Assembly: GCF_004124275.1 (NCBI RefSeq)
Contig: NZ_CP027218.1
Span: forward strand, 3,351,501 to 3,415,500
Reading direction: 5' to 3'
Source: Pseudomonas sp. DTU12.3
GTDB taxonomy: Bacteria > Pseudomonadota > Gammaproteobacteria > Pseudomonadales > Pseudomonadaceae
DNA: 64,000 bases
Under the pieces are notes generated by a model. The model saw only the letters and a program-made list of their open reading frames with translations. It was not told the origin of the DNA and made no database searches. This document shows, in pieces, positions 17,683 to 26,328 of this stretch. The translations under genes and the position numbers were made by a program. How positions within the stretch are numbered: position 1 is the stretch's first letter; each line of letters opens with the position of its first letter.

Positions 17683-19065
17683 TTACAGGATGCCGTATTC
17701 GCGGGCTGTGCGATCCACGGCGATACGGGTCTTGTCGATCAGTTCGTCCAGCTCGGCGCGCGTGGCGATCAACGCCGGGGCCATGATCATCCGGCCCAGC
17801 GTAGAACGAATGATCAAACCCTCTTCAAAACCGATCGTGCGGCAACGCCAGGCGATGTCGTTTTCGTTGGCGAAACGCTTGCGCGTTACCTTGTCTTCAG
17901 CGAACTGCAACGCGGCCACCAGCCCGATACCCTGAATCTCACCCACCAGCGGGTGGTTGCCAAACACCTCACGCAGGCAGTTTTGCAGATACGGGCCTGT
18001 GTCGGTTTTAACCTGCGCGACCACGCCTTCATCGCGCAACGCCTTGAGGTTGGCAATCGCCACAGCGGCAGCGACCGGGTGGCCGGAATAGGTGAGACCG
18101 TGCGCGAACACGCCACCTTTTTCCACCAATGCCTCAGCCATGCGCCGCGACAGGATAAGCCCGCCCATGGGGATGTAACCGGAGGTCAGGCCTTTGGCAA
18201 TCGACAGCGTGTCGGGTTCGAAGCCGAGCGCCTGATGCGCAAACCATTCACCCGTACGGCCAAACCCGCCAATGACTTCGTCAGCGCACAGCAGCACGTC
18301 GTACTTGCGGCAGATGCGTTGAATTTCCGGCCAGTAAGTCGCCGGTGGAATGATCATGCCGCCTGCGCCCTGGAACGGTTCGGCAACAAACGCCGCGACC
18401 TTGTCGGCTCCCAGTTCGAGAATCTTCTCTTCCAGTTGTTGCGCGGCTTTCAGGCCAAACTCTTCCGGGCTGAGATTGCCTTCGTGGGCAAACCAGTACG
18501 GCTCATCAATGTGCGCGACGTCCGGAATGGTGCCGCCCATTTCGTGCATGAACTTCATCCCGCCCAGCGCCGTCGCCGCGAGGGTCGAACCGTGATAGCC
18601 GTTCCAGCGGCCGATCATGATTTTCTTCTCGGGCTGGCCCATCACCTGCCAGAACTTGCGCACGGTGCGGATCAGCACCTCGTTGGCTTCGGAACCGGAG
18701 TTGGTGTAGATCGCATGGCTGTAGTGCTTGGGCAACAGGCTGAAGAGCAGCTCGGACAGTTCGATCACCGCCGGGTGAGTGGTGTGGAAGAACATGTTGT
18801 AGTAGGGCAGTTGTTCCAGCTGTTTCGTCGCCGCGGCGGCGAGATCCTTGCGCCCATAACCGAGGTTGGTGCACCACAGACCCGACATGCCGTCCAGGTA
18901 ACGATTGCCATCGTTGTCCCACAACGCCAGCCGATCGCCGCTGACCATCACTCGCGGGCCTTCTTCGTTGAGGGCTTTCTGATCGACGAACGCATGAATG
19001 TGATGGGCGGCGTCGGCGTCCTGATAATCGCGGGTGCTGCGGGTCGAATCGAATTCGGCGGACAT
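17683..19065 (-). CDS. spuC: Class III PLP transaminase, SpuC-like (putrescine/omega-amino acid:pyruvate)
   Basis: This 460-residue fold-type I, class III aminotransferase has VAAFVAEPFQGAGGM, then the PLP Asp (Asp262) in LLCADEVIGGFGRTGEWF. Lys291 in TLSIAKGLTSGYIPMGG is the Schiff-base lysine. The pattern NLGYGRKDLAAAATKQLEQLPYYN is typical of putrescine-pyruvate and omega-amino acid-pyruvate aminotransferases (SpuC-type), which convert putrescine to 4-aminobutanal with pyruvate as acceptor. The ATG at 19065 has GGAG 7 bases upstream. A TetR regulator is divergent. The puu genes at 51-55 kb suggest a parallel route. The exact amine is uncertain. Confidence 0.85.
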   Translation of the reverse strand: MSAEFDSTRSTRDYQDADAAHHIHAFVDQKALNEEGPRVMVSGDRLALWDNDGNRYLDGMSGLWCTNLGYGRKDLAAAATKQLEQLPYYNMFFHTTHPAVIELSELLFSLLPKHYSHAIYTNSGSEANEVLIRTVRKFWQVMGQPEKKIMIGRWNGYHGSTLAATALGGMKFMHEMGGTIPDVAHIDEPYWFAHEGNLSPEEFGLKAAQQLEEKILELGADKVAAFVAEPFQGAGGMIIPPATYWPEIQRICRKYDVLLCADEVIGGFGRTGEWFAHQALGFEPDTLSIAKGLTSGYIPMGGLILSRRMAEALVEKGGVFAHGLTYSGHPVAAAVAIANLKALRDEGVVAQVKTDTGPYLQNCLREVFGNHPLVGEIQGIGLVAALQFAEDKVTRKRFANENDIAWRCRTIGFEEGLIIRSTLGRMIMAPALIATRAELDELIDKTRIAVDRTAREYGIL

Positions 19066-19121
19066 GGCTGATCTCCAGGGAAATGGACAAGGGCGTGCGT
19101 TCATTCCAGCGGTGCACGGCT

Positions 19122-19165
19122 AATATTTGTCACTTAAAAATATTTTTGTAAAGAAAATATTTGTC
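19122..19165. promoter_or_regulatory. Three AATATT repeats at 17-bp spacing, candidate operator
   Basis: AATATTTGTC occurs at 19122 and again at 19156, with a related AATATTTTTGTA at 19139. The three copies start exactly 17 bp apart in the spuC/tetR divergent gap. They would overlap the promoter region of both genes. An operator for the TetR protein is the natural guess, but TetR sites are usually palindromic, so another regulator is possible. Confidence 0.5.
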
Positions 19166-19221
19166 GGTGCAAAAAGATATCCGTAGGCTGAAGCGCATTG
19201 GCAAGGATCATCAGAGGCAAC

Positions 19222-19851
19222 ATGAGCGGACTCAGAGAGCGGCAGAAGGAGCAGCGCCGGCAGGTCATTGCAGAGGCGGCGCTTGAACTGTTCAAAAGCA
19301 ACGGATTCGCGGCTACGACCCTCGATCAGATCGCCGTACAGGCCGGCGTTTCTGCGCCTACGGTGGTGAACTACTTCGGCGGCAAGCAGGAGATTCTGCT
19401 GGCGTTGCTCAAACAACCGGATGAACAGGCGATGCGTGAGGCGCGCGCCAATCTTGACGATGACAGCGATCCGCTGGAGGCGTTGTGCGAATTCGAAGGG
19501 CTGATGACCCATTACCAACTGCAGGCGATGCCCGCATCGCTGTGGCGCGAGTTGGCGCCATTTCTGTTCACCGGCGAGCTGGCCCGGGCACTTGAGCCGT
19601 GGAACGGCGCAGTGATCGAAGAAACCAAAGCGCTGCTGGTGCACTTTCAGCGCAACGGTAAAATCCGCCAGTCAATCGATATCGACGTCGCGGCGACCCT
19701 GTTCAATCAATATGCCAATGTCGCTTTCATTCGCCTCGCGACCGAAGCCACACCGGATCGCGAAGCGCATGCCCGGCATATGCGCAGTGTGCTCAGCCTG
19801 ATCTGCCACGGCATACTGGAGCTGCCCGTCACGACCGCTCCGATAACGTGA
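19222..19851 (+). CDS. TetR/AcrR-family transcriptional regulator
   Basis: This 209-residue repressor-type protein has an N-terminal helix-turn-helix at about residues 33-52 (TLDQIAVQAGVSAPTVVNYF) preceded by the usual helix (VIAEAALELFKSNGF). The C-terminal ligand-binding domain is variable. The ATG at 19222 has GAGG 5 bases upstream; an upstream in-frame ATG at 19198 lacks one. It is divergent from the SpuC-like transaminase gene, so regulation of that gene and of itself is likely. The ligand is unknown. Confidence 0.9.
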   Translation: MSGLRERQKEQRRQVIAEAALELFKSNGFAATTLDQIAVQAGVSAPTVVNYFGGKQEILLALLKQPDEQAMREARANLDDDSDPLEALCEFEGLMTHYQLQAMPASLWRELAPFLFTGELARALEPWNGAVIEETKALLVHFQRNGKIRQSIDIDVAATLFNQYANVAFIRLATEATPDREAHARHMRSVLSLICHGILELPVTTAPIT

Positions 19852-19871
19852 CGGCGCTATAAATACGCTGT

Positions 19872-19943
19872 TCATCGAAGCAGGCTGCCGGTGAAACAGT
19901 TGATGGCCAGCGGTGCGAAACGCACGACTTCATCGAGGTTCAT
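19872..19943 (-). CDS. 23-codon reading frame coupled to the upstream small membrane gene
   Basis: ATG at 19943 overlaps the stop of the 86-residue gene by 4 bases (ATGA) and encodes MNLDEVVRFAPLAINCFTGS followed by LLR and TGA. The coupling is of the kind seen in real operons, and the peptide is amphipathic to hydrophobic. It may be a microprotein, the remnant of a longer gene, or chance. Confidence 0.3.
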   Translation of the reverse strand: MNLDEVVRFAPLAINCFTGSLLR

Positions 19944-20200
19944 GCGGCACCTTCCGCGACGGTTTGATGATCGTTGTGCAAACGGTTTTCAGCACCGCGA
20001 ACGGCCTTGGCGATCCGCCAGAAATAAATCCCGCCGATGGCAAACTCGAACACCGAACCGATGATCCAGCACGTCACCAGCGTCGACGGCGCATCACGGT
20101 TGTTCATAGCGAAGTAGTAGATCAACGGGATGCTCATGAACCACATCAGCACCAGCCGCACGATCAGCGAAAACCGCGCCATGCCGATGCTTTCGAGCAC
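19940..20200 (-). CDS. Small two-span membrane protein of unknown function
   Basis: This 86-residue protein has two hydrophobic segments (LIVRLVLMWFMSIPLIYYFA and LVTCWIIGSVFEFAIGGIYF) and a polar, charged C-terminus. The GTG at 20200 is preceded by GGGAG 5 bases upstream and was preferred over an in-frame ATG at 20182 with a poorer site. It begins 37 bases after the stop of the FadL-type porin gene on the same strand, so the two are probably cotranscribed. I do not recognise a family; a role beside hydrophobic substrate uptake is only a guess from position. Confidence 0.7.
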   Translation of the reverse strand: MLESIGMARFSLIVRLVLMWFMSIPLIYYFAMNNRDAPSTLVTCWIIGSVFEFAIGGIYFWRIAKAVRGAENRLHNDHQTVAEGAA

Positions 20201-20237
20201 GGCCGCTCCCTGCCAGATCTACTCAAAGGCACCCGAC

Positions 20238-21515
20238 TCAAAACCGCCACGTTACGCCGCCGCCAACGATGTGCAGGGCACTGTTGGGGTAGCTGCCCGA
20301 CAGCGTCTGGCCATTACGCTTGCTCTGCTGCACGTCCATGTCGCCCAGCCAGACCAAGGTGTAATTGAGGTTGAGGTCGGTGTCTTCGGCGAGTTTGTAG
20401 CTGATGCCCGTCGCCAGCCGCCAGGTCTCGTTCATCGGATTGTCGACGGTACGGTCCTTGTCTTTGACGGCGGAGCTGTCATAGCCGATGCCCATGTTCC
20501 AGCGCAGCTTCGGGCTGATCTGGTTTTGTGCACCAATCGACAGGTGCCAGGTGTCCTGATACTTGCGATCCACCGAACGGGAGACGTCACCGGCTGCCGA
20601 ATCCACCGACACCCCGATGTCGGCAAAATCGCTCCAGTCCTGCCAGTTCACCGAACTCAACAGCGTCCATTGCTCGTTCAATTGATGGGCGATGCTCAGG
20701 GTCGCGCTCTGGGGGATGTTCATGTCGATCTCCAGCTCGTCGACATCCAGCCGCGACAGCGCCAGATTGAGCAGCGGGTTGCGAATGCCGTGGGCCGAGG
20801 GTGAGTCCTTGAACTCGAGCTTGACCTTGCTGGTGTAGGCGAAACCGAGCGTAGTGCGCGGGTCCACCTGATAGCGCAGACCGAGGTTGATGCCCATGCC
20901 GGTGTCGGTGTCCTTGTATTGCACGTTGCCATCTTGCTGGAACGGCGTGCCCGGCAGGAACGCGTTATTGTCGACCGCCAGTTTCGTGTAGTAGTAGCCG
21001 TAGACCAGGCGCGGGCCGATGCCCATCGACAGGTCGTCAGTGATCTTGTAGGCGAACGTCGGCTGCATCGAGATGCCGATCAGTGTCGATTCCTGAGTGA
21101 AATAACGCCCGGCCCAATCGTCGTCGTATTTCACGCTCAGGCCGAAATTGCCGTACAGGCCGAAGCCGATGCTGGCGCGATCATTGACCTCATGGCTGAT
21201 GAAGAAACTACTGCCTGGAAGAATCGGCAGCGGATTGCCGCCCTCGTTGCCGGAAAAGTCATTGTCGCTGTCACGATCGAAGCCCAAGCCACCGAGCACC
21301 GCTTGCCCGGTCAGGCTGATCTGCGTGCCCTTGAGCGCAGCAATACCGGCGGGGTTGCTCATCAATACGCTAGGGTCGGTGGCCAGCGCCGCCGAGCCGG
21401 CGTTGGCCAGTCCTGCGCCTTCCTGTCCGGCTTCATACAGTTGAATGCCGCCTGCCGACACTTGGCCGGCGCTGCCAGCCAAGGCAAGAATGATCAGCGA
21501 ATGCGTGGATTTCAT
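20238..21515 (-). CDS. FadL-family outer membrane transporter
   Basis: This 425-residue outer membrane channel of the OmpP1/FadL/TodX family takes up hydrophobic substrates such as fatty acids or aromatic hydrocarbons. It has a signal peptide (MKSTHSLIILALAGSAGQVSA). The mature N-terminus GGIQLYEAGQEGAGLANAGS matches the FadL hatch motif, then ATDPSVLMSNPAGIAALKG (the NPA motif). It ends in the barrel strand ALHIVGGGVTWRF. The length fits the family. The exact substrate is not readable. A small membrane protein gene follows. Confidence 0.92.
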   Translation of the reverse strand: MKSTHSLIILALAGSAGQVSAGGIQLYEAGQEGAGLANAGSAALATDPSVLMSNPAGIAALKGTQISLTGQAVLGGLGFDRDSDNDFSGNEGGNPLPILPGSSFFISHEVNDRASIGFGLYGNFGLSVKYDDDWAGRYFTQESTLIGISMQPTFAYKITDDLSMGIGPRLVYGYYYTKLAVDNNAFLPGTPFQQDGNVQYKDTDTGMGINLGLRYQVDPRTTLGFAYTSKVKLEFKDSPSAHGIRNPLLNLALSRLDVDELEIDMNIPQSATLSIAHQLNEQWTLLSSVNWQDWSDFADIGVSVDSAAGDVSRSVDRKYQDTWHLSIGAQNQISPKLRWNMGIGYDSSAVKDKDRTVDNPMNETWRLATGISYKLAEDTDLNLNYTLVWLGDMDVQQSKRNGQTLSGSYPNSALHIVGGGVTWRF

Positions 21516-21724
21516 CCGTTACTTCCTTATAGATGGACCTGCATCAGTTTTAGACGTGCTTTGGCCAGTACACCAGTCAATGGTCGGTGTTTGTTGCGGA
21601 CAGCTCTGCGAGTCCGGTTCTGACAACAGGGACAAAATGCCGCTGATACCGCAGATGTGTTCTAGGCTCAGCCAGTCGGTCAATCAACGGCATCGAGTGA
21701 ACAGTCCTGGTCAGGAGAACCGCT

Positions 21725-22840
21725 ATGGAAGAAAAACCGCTGCTCACCTTCAATAGCTCCAGAGCATTGCTGGACGTGCTGATTCGCGCCGGGTTGATCA
21801 CCACGCTAGTGCTGTTCTGTTTCGACATCTTCCATCCGTTTCTCAACGTCATGCTGTGGGCGCTGATCCTGGCGATCACCTTGTATCCACTCAATCAGAA
21901 ACTCGGCGCCAGGCTCGGCAATCGCTACGGTTGGGCCGCCATCGTTCTGGTGTTGCTGGGGCTGCTGATTCTGATGGTGCCGCTGAGCCTGCTCGGGGCG
22001 TCCGTTGCCGATTCGGTGAAAGTCGGCATGCACACCATGGAAGCGCAACAGTTCGAGATCCCGCCGCCACCGGCCAGCGTCGAGAACTGGCCGCTGATTG
22101 GCGCGCCACTGTTCGGTATCTGGCAACACGCCTCGCAAGACCTGAGCTGGGCGTTCAAGGAACTGGCGCCGCACCTGTCCAGTTGGGGCAAGGTGCTGCT
22201 GCATCACGCCGCCGGTGTCGGTGCCGGGATTGTGGTGTTCGTCATTGCCTTGATCGTTGCCGGGGTGATCATGACCCATGGTGAGCGCGGGCATCGCACT
22301 GCGGTGGCGATTACCACGCGGATTTCCGGTCCGGTGCGTGGCCCGCAGATCGCCGAACTGTGCACCTCGACCATTCGCGCCGTGGCGCAAGGCGTGGTGG
22401 GGATCGCGTTTATTCAGATGCTGCTGATCGGTGTCGCGCTGGTGATCATGGGCATTCCGGCCGCCGGCATTCTGGCCTTGATGGTGCTGCTGCTGGGCAT
22501 CATGCAGCTGCCAGTTCTGCTGATCACCGTGCCCGTGGTGATCTATGTGTTCGCTCAGGACGGCGTCAGTGCCGGCACGATCATCTTCACCGTCTGGATC
22601 ATCATTGCCGGGCTTTCCGACAACGTCCTCAAACCGATGCTGCTCGGGCGCGGTGTTGCGGTGCCGATGCCGGTGGTGTTGATCGGTGCGCTCGGTGGCA
22701 TGGTCACCAGCGGGATCATCGGCTTGTTCACCGGCCCGGTGATTCTCGCCGTCGGTTACGAATTGTTCATCGGCTGGGTGTATCAGCCGGCGGAGGTCAC
22801 ACGGGTGCTGGACGACGGCAACGAAGAAACCCTGCCGTAA
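21725..22840 (+). CDS. AI-2E/PerM family transporter
   Basis: This 371-residue inner-membrane protein has about eight spans and belongs to the AI-2E transporter (UPF0118, YdiK/PerM) family. N-terminal spans are around LITTLVLFCFDIFHPFLNVM and AAIVLVLLGLLILMVPLSLL. A periplasmic loop is followed by the conserved C-terminal core (VPMPVVLIGALGGMVTSGII, then GLFTGPVILAVGYEL). Members have been linked to autoinducer-2 export and Na+/H+ exchange, so the substrate is uncertain. AGGAG lies 7 bases before the ATG. The mscS-type gene starts 76 bases downstream. Confidence 0.88.
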   Translation: MEEKPLLTFNSSRALLDVLIRAGLITTLVLFCFDIFHPFLNVMLWALILAITLYPLNQKLGARLGNRYGWAAIVLVLLGLLILMVPLSLLGASVADSVKVGMHTMEAQQFEIPPPPASVENWPLIGAPLFGIWQHASQDLSWAFKELAPHLSSWGKVLLHHAAGVGAGIVVFVIALIVAGVIMTHGERGHRTAVAITTRISGPVRGPQIAELCTSTIRAVAQGVVGIAFIQMLLIGVALVIMGIPAAGILALMVLLLGIMQLPVLLITVPVVIYVFAQDGVSAGTIIFTVWIIIAGLSDNVLKPMLLGRGVAVPMPVVLIGALGGMVTSGIIGLFTGPVILAVGYELFIGWVYQPAEVTRVLDDGNEETLP

Positions 22841-22916
22841 TCTGACAACCGTTCATCGCTCAACTACGCTGGCTTACGTATCCCTCTCTGACACTTGGGC
22901 GTAAGGAACAAGGCGC

Positions 22917-24530
22917 ATGCGAAGCAGGCTGCTGGCGGTTTGGATAGTGGTGTTTGCGGCGCTTTGGAGCGGGCTTGGCTGGGCGGCCGACGAAGCGCCA
23001 AAAACTGCGGATGAAGCAGTGGAATTGAAGGTCGCCAACCGCGGCATCATGCTGTTTCGCGCAAGCATTCTGGGCGAGGCGCCGGCGTCACGGGTCAAAC
23101 GGGCGAAGATGGTCATCAGCGAGGCGCTGGATGAAGACGCCTCGCTGGCGATCACCACGGATGCGATCCAGAACAGCTACATGGTGCTGATCGGCGACAA
23201 GCGCGCGTTCATCGTTGCGCCGCAGGATGTCGATGCCCTGGCGTACTCGTCGGTGCAACAGGCCGCCGAGGGCGCGGCGGAAAAACTGCGTCAGGTGGTC
23301 ACTGAAACCCGTGAAGCGCGCAACCTGCAAATGATCGTGCGCTCGCTGGCGCTGGCGGCCGTGGCCACGCTGATCTATCTGAGCTTGCTCTGGTGCCTGG
23401 CGTATCTGCGGCGCAAGTTGCTGGCCAAACTGCCGGCGCTGATGGATCGCCACACCCAGGCGCTGAAAGTCGGGCGCGTGCAACTGATCGATTCGAATTT
23501 TCTCTATCCGCTGGTCAGCCGTTTTCTGTTGTTGCTGCGCTGGCTGGTGATCCTGCTGCTGACCTATGAATGGCTCGGCTTCGTCCTGTCGCGATTTCCC
23601 TACACGCGGCCATGGGGTGAAAGCCTCAATAACTATCTGTTCGAACTCGCCGGCTACCTGCTGCAGGGCATTGTCGGGGCGATTCCCGGGCTGGGCGTGG
23701 CGCTGGCGATATTCTTCATTGCCCGTGGCGTCACGGCGTTTACCCGGCGGATTTTGCGGCGCATGGCGATGCCGGGCACATTCAGTTGGCTGAACCACGA
23801 AACCCTGCAACCGACGCAACGCCTGACGGCGCTGGCTATCTGGCTGTTTGCCCTGGCGATGGCTTATCCGTATCTGCCGGGGGCGGGCACCGATGCGTTC
23901 AAGGGCCTGTCGGTGCTGATCGGCCTGATGATTTCTCTCGGGGCGACCAGTGTGGTGGGGCAGGCCGCCGCCGGTTTGATCCTGACTTACACGCGTACTT
24001 TGCGCCCCGGCGAGTTCGTCAAGATTGGCGAATACGAGGGCACCGTGACTGAGCTAGGCATGTTCACCACGCGCATTCGCACCGGGTTGGGCGAAGTGCT
24101 GACGCTGCCCAATTCGATGATCACCGGCACCGTCACCAAAAACTATTCGCGCACCGTGCAAGGCCCGGGTTACGTGGTCGATACGGTGGTGACCATCGGT
24201 TACGACACGCCGTGGCGCCAGGTTGAGGCGATGTTGCTGGAGGCGGCGCACCGCACGCCGGGGGTTCTCGAAGATCCGCCGGCGCAGGTGTTCCAGACGG
24301 CGTTATCGGATTTCTATCCCGAATACCGCTTGGTGGCGCAGGCGGTTCCGAGCCAGCCGCGACCGCGTGCAGTGCTGTTGAGCATGCTCCACGCCAATAT
24401 TCAGGACGTGTTCAACGAGTACGGCGTGCAGATCATGTCGCCGCATTACCTGGGCGATCCGCAGCAAGAGAAGTGGGTGCCGAAAGACAAGTGGTACACC
24501 GCCCCCGCGCAACCGCCGAAAGACCAGTGA
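22917..24530 (+). CDS. MscS-family mechanosensitive ion channel
   Basis: This 537-residue member of the MscS family has an N-terminal signal peptide (residues 1-22, ending GLGWAADEAP), a periplasmic domain, and several spans. The conserved pore and beta-domain region includes LIGLMISLGATSVVGQAAAG (about residues 340-360), then RPGEFVKIGEYEGTVTELG and LPNSMITGTVTKNYSR. It probably opens on membrane tension to release solutes during hypo-osmotic shock. It is followed after 24 bp by the AAE exchanger gene, so the two likely share a transcript. Confidence 0.92.
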   Translation: MRSRLLAVWIVVFAALWSGLGWAADEAPKTADEAVELKVANRGIMLFRASILGEAPASRVKRAKMVISEALDEDASLAITTDAIQNSYMVLIGDKRAFIVAPQDVDALAYSSVQQAAEGAAEKLRQVVTETREARNLQMIVRSLALAAVATLIYLSLLWCLAYLRRKLLAKLPALMDRHTQALKVGRVQLIDSNFLYPLVSRFLLLLRWLVILLLTYEWLGFVLSRFPYTRPWGESLNNYLFELAGYLLQGIVGAIPGLGVALAIFFIARGVTAFTRRILRRMAMPGTFSWLNHETLQPTQRLTALAIWLFALAMAYPYLPGAGTDAFKGLSVLIGLMISLGATSVVGQAAAGLILTYTRTLRPGEFVKIGEYEGTVTELGMFTTRIRTGLGEVLTLPNSMITGTVTKNYSRTVQGPGYVVDTVVTIGYDTPWRQVEAMLLEAAHRTPGVLEDPPAQVFQTALSDFYPEYRLVAQAVPSQPRPRAVLLSMLHANIQDVFNEYGVQIMSPHYLGDPQQEKWVPKDKWYTAPAQPPKDQ

Positions 24531-24554
24531 CCGCCGCCGCAAGGAGTCCGCGAC

Positions 24555-26246
24555 ATGCTCGATTTCATTCTGCACGCGCTACGCACTGACCCGGAAATCG
24601 CGGTGTTCCTGGCGATCGCACTGGGCGTCTTCATCGGGCGCATTCATATCGGCAGCTTTCATCTGGGCTCGGTGGCCGGCGCGTTATTGATGGGGCTGCT
24701 GATCGGCCAGATCGGCCTGGAAGTCCCGGCGGGATTGAAGTCGGTGTTTTTCGTGATGTTCATCTATGCCGTCGGCTTCAAGAGCGGGCCGGAGTTTTTC
24801 GGCAGCCTGAATCGCGGCACGCTGAAACTGGTGCTGCTCTCGGTGGTGCTCTGTGGCACCGCGTTGGGAGCGATTCTGCTGATGTATTCGGTGTTCGATT
24901 TCGACGCCGGGTTTACCGCAGGGCTAGGCGCCGGCGCGCTGACCGACACGGCGATCATGGGCACCGCGACCAGTGCAATCAATCAATTGAGCCTCGACGC
25001 GGCAGCCAAGGCGCAACTCAACAGCCACATGGCGATCGCCTATGCGATTACTTACCTGTTCGGCACCATCGGCCTGATCGTGTTTGTCGGCAGCATCGCG
25101 CCAAAACTGCTCGGGGTGAACCTGCGTGAATCGGCCCGCGAGCTGGAGCTGGAATTGGGTATCGCCAAGGAAGAAGAGGCGATCACCGTGCCCTATACGC
25201 GCATTGTCGTCAGGGCGCATCAGGTGGCAAGCAATGGTCAGGCGGATGGCCAACGCATCGTCGATTTTGAAAAGCTGCATGACTCGTTGACGGTCGAACG
25301 CGTGGTTCGCGCCGGGCAAGTCATCGAGCGCGATGAAAACTTCGTGCTGATGGCCGGCGATGTCGTCGGTGTGTATGCCTTGCGCGATGCGGTCGGCACG
25401 TTGAGCCATTGGGTCGGACCGGAAATCGATCATCCGGAATCCTTGTCCTTTCCGACGCGTGAGGTGGACATCGTGCTGACCTCGGCGGAGTTTGCCGGCA
25501 AAACCATTCACCAGGCCAAGACCCGACTGGCGAGCGACGGGCGCCTGGGATGTTTCGTCAATACCATTTCGCGGCAGGGTTACGAGCTGCCGTTGCTGCC
25601 CAACACGGTGCTGCGTCGCGGTGATGTGTTGACATTGACCGGGCGTACCGCGAGCGTTGAAGCGGTGGCCAAACGTCTGGGGCGCATCCGTAAAAACAAC
25701 TACAAGAGTGATATCGCCATGCACACGTTGGGCATGGTTTTCGGGTCGCTGCTGGGATTATTGTCGACGCACATCGGCATGATACCGGTGGAACTAGGCA
25801 TTGGCGGCGGGGTGTTGGTCGCGGCGCTGGTAATCGGCTGGTACAACTCGCGCCACCCGGAAATCGGCGCGCTGCCACCGGCCGCGCAATGGGCGTTTTC
25901 CGAATTTGGTTTGACGGCATTCGGCGCGGTGGTCGGTTTGCTGGCGGGACCGGCAGCATTTGCCGCTATGAAGGAGGAGGGCCTGGCGCTGTTGGTGTCC
26001 GGCGCAGTGGTGACGATCTTGCCGCCGTTGGTGGCGTTGTACTTCGGCCGCTACGTGCTGCGCCTGCACCCGATGATTCTGTTTGGCGCGCTGGCCGGGG
26101 CACAGACTGAAGCAGCGTCGATGAACAAGATCATCGAACAATCGGGGAGTAACACCCCGGTAATCGGTTTCACCGTGTGCTATGCGATTTCCAACGTCCT
26201 GCTGGCCGTGTGCGGGCCGATCATCATCTTCGTCGTCGCCGGCTGA
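24555..26246 (+). CDS. Aspartate:alanine exchanger (AAE) family transporter
   Basis: This 563-residue protein has two membrane halves related to the YidE/YbjL duplication. They flank two cytoplasmic TrkA-C (RCK_C) regulatory domains at about residues 205-375. The first half shows GAGALTDTAIMGTATSAINQ. The second shows GLTAFGAVVGLLAGPAAFAA and GAQTEAASMNKIIEQSGSN, a paired motif typical of the family. AspT exchanges aspartate for alanine. Most proteobacterial relatives have no tested substrate, so only the family is assigned. It is the last gene before a convergent operon. Confidence 0.88.
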   Translation: MLDFILHALRTDPEIAVFLAIALGVFIGRIHIGSFHLGSVAGALLMGLLIGQIGLEVPAGLKSVFFVMFIYAVGFKSGPEFFGSLNRGTLKLVLLSVVLCGTALGAILLMYSVFDFDAGFTAGLGAGALTDTAIMGTATSAINQLSLDAAAKAQLNSHMAIAYAITYLFGTIGLIVFVGSIAPKLLGVNLRESARELELELGIAKEEEAITVPYTRIVVRAHQVASNGQADGQRIVDFEKLHDSLTVERVVRAGQVIERDENFVLMAGDVVGVYALRDAVGTLSHWVGPEIDHPESLSFPTREVDIVLTSAEFAGKTIHQAKTRLASDGRLGCFVNTISRQGYELPLLPNTVLRRGDVLTLTGRTASVEAVAKRLGRIRKNNYKSDIAMHTLGMVFGSLLGLLSTHIGMIPVELGIGGGVLVAALVIGWYNSRHPEIGALPPAAQWAFSEFGLTAFGAVVGLLAGPAAFAAMKEEGLALLVSGAVVTILPPLVALYFGRYVLRLHPMILFGALAGAQTEAASMNKIIEQSGSNTPVIGFTVCYAISNVLLAVCGPIIIFVVAG

Positions 26247-26328
26247 GGTATCGAAAATACAACAACCTCTGTGGCACAGGTTCTCCACTGGCACAGGTTC
26301 TTCAGGGTTTCAGGTGCATACCTTTGCG

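Noticed and set aside
22917..26246. Secretion genes linked to the adhesin operon
   Set aside because: MscS and AAE proteins are known channel/exchanger families, on the other strand and convergent with the operon.
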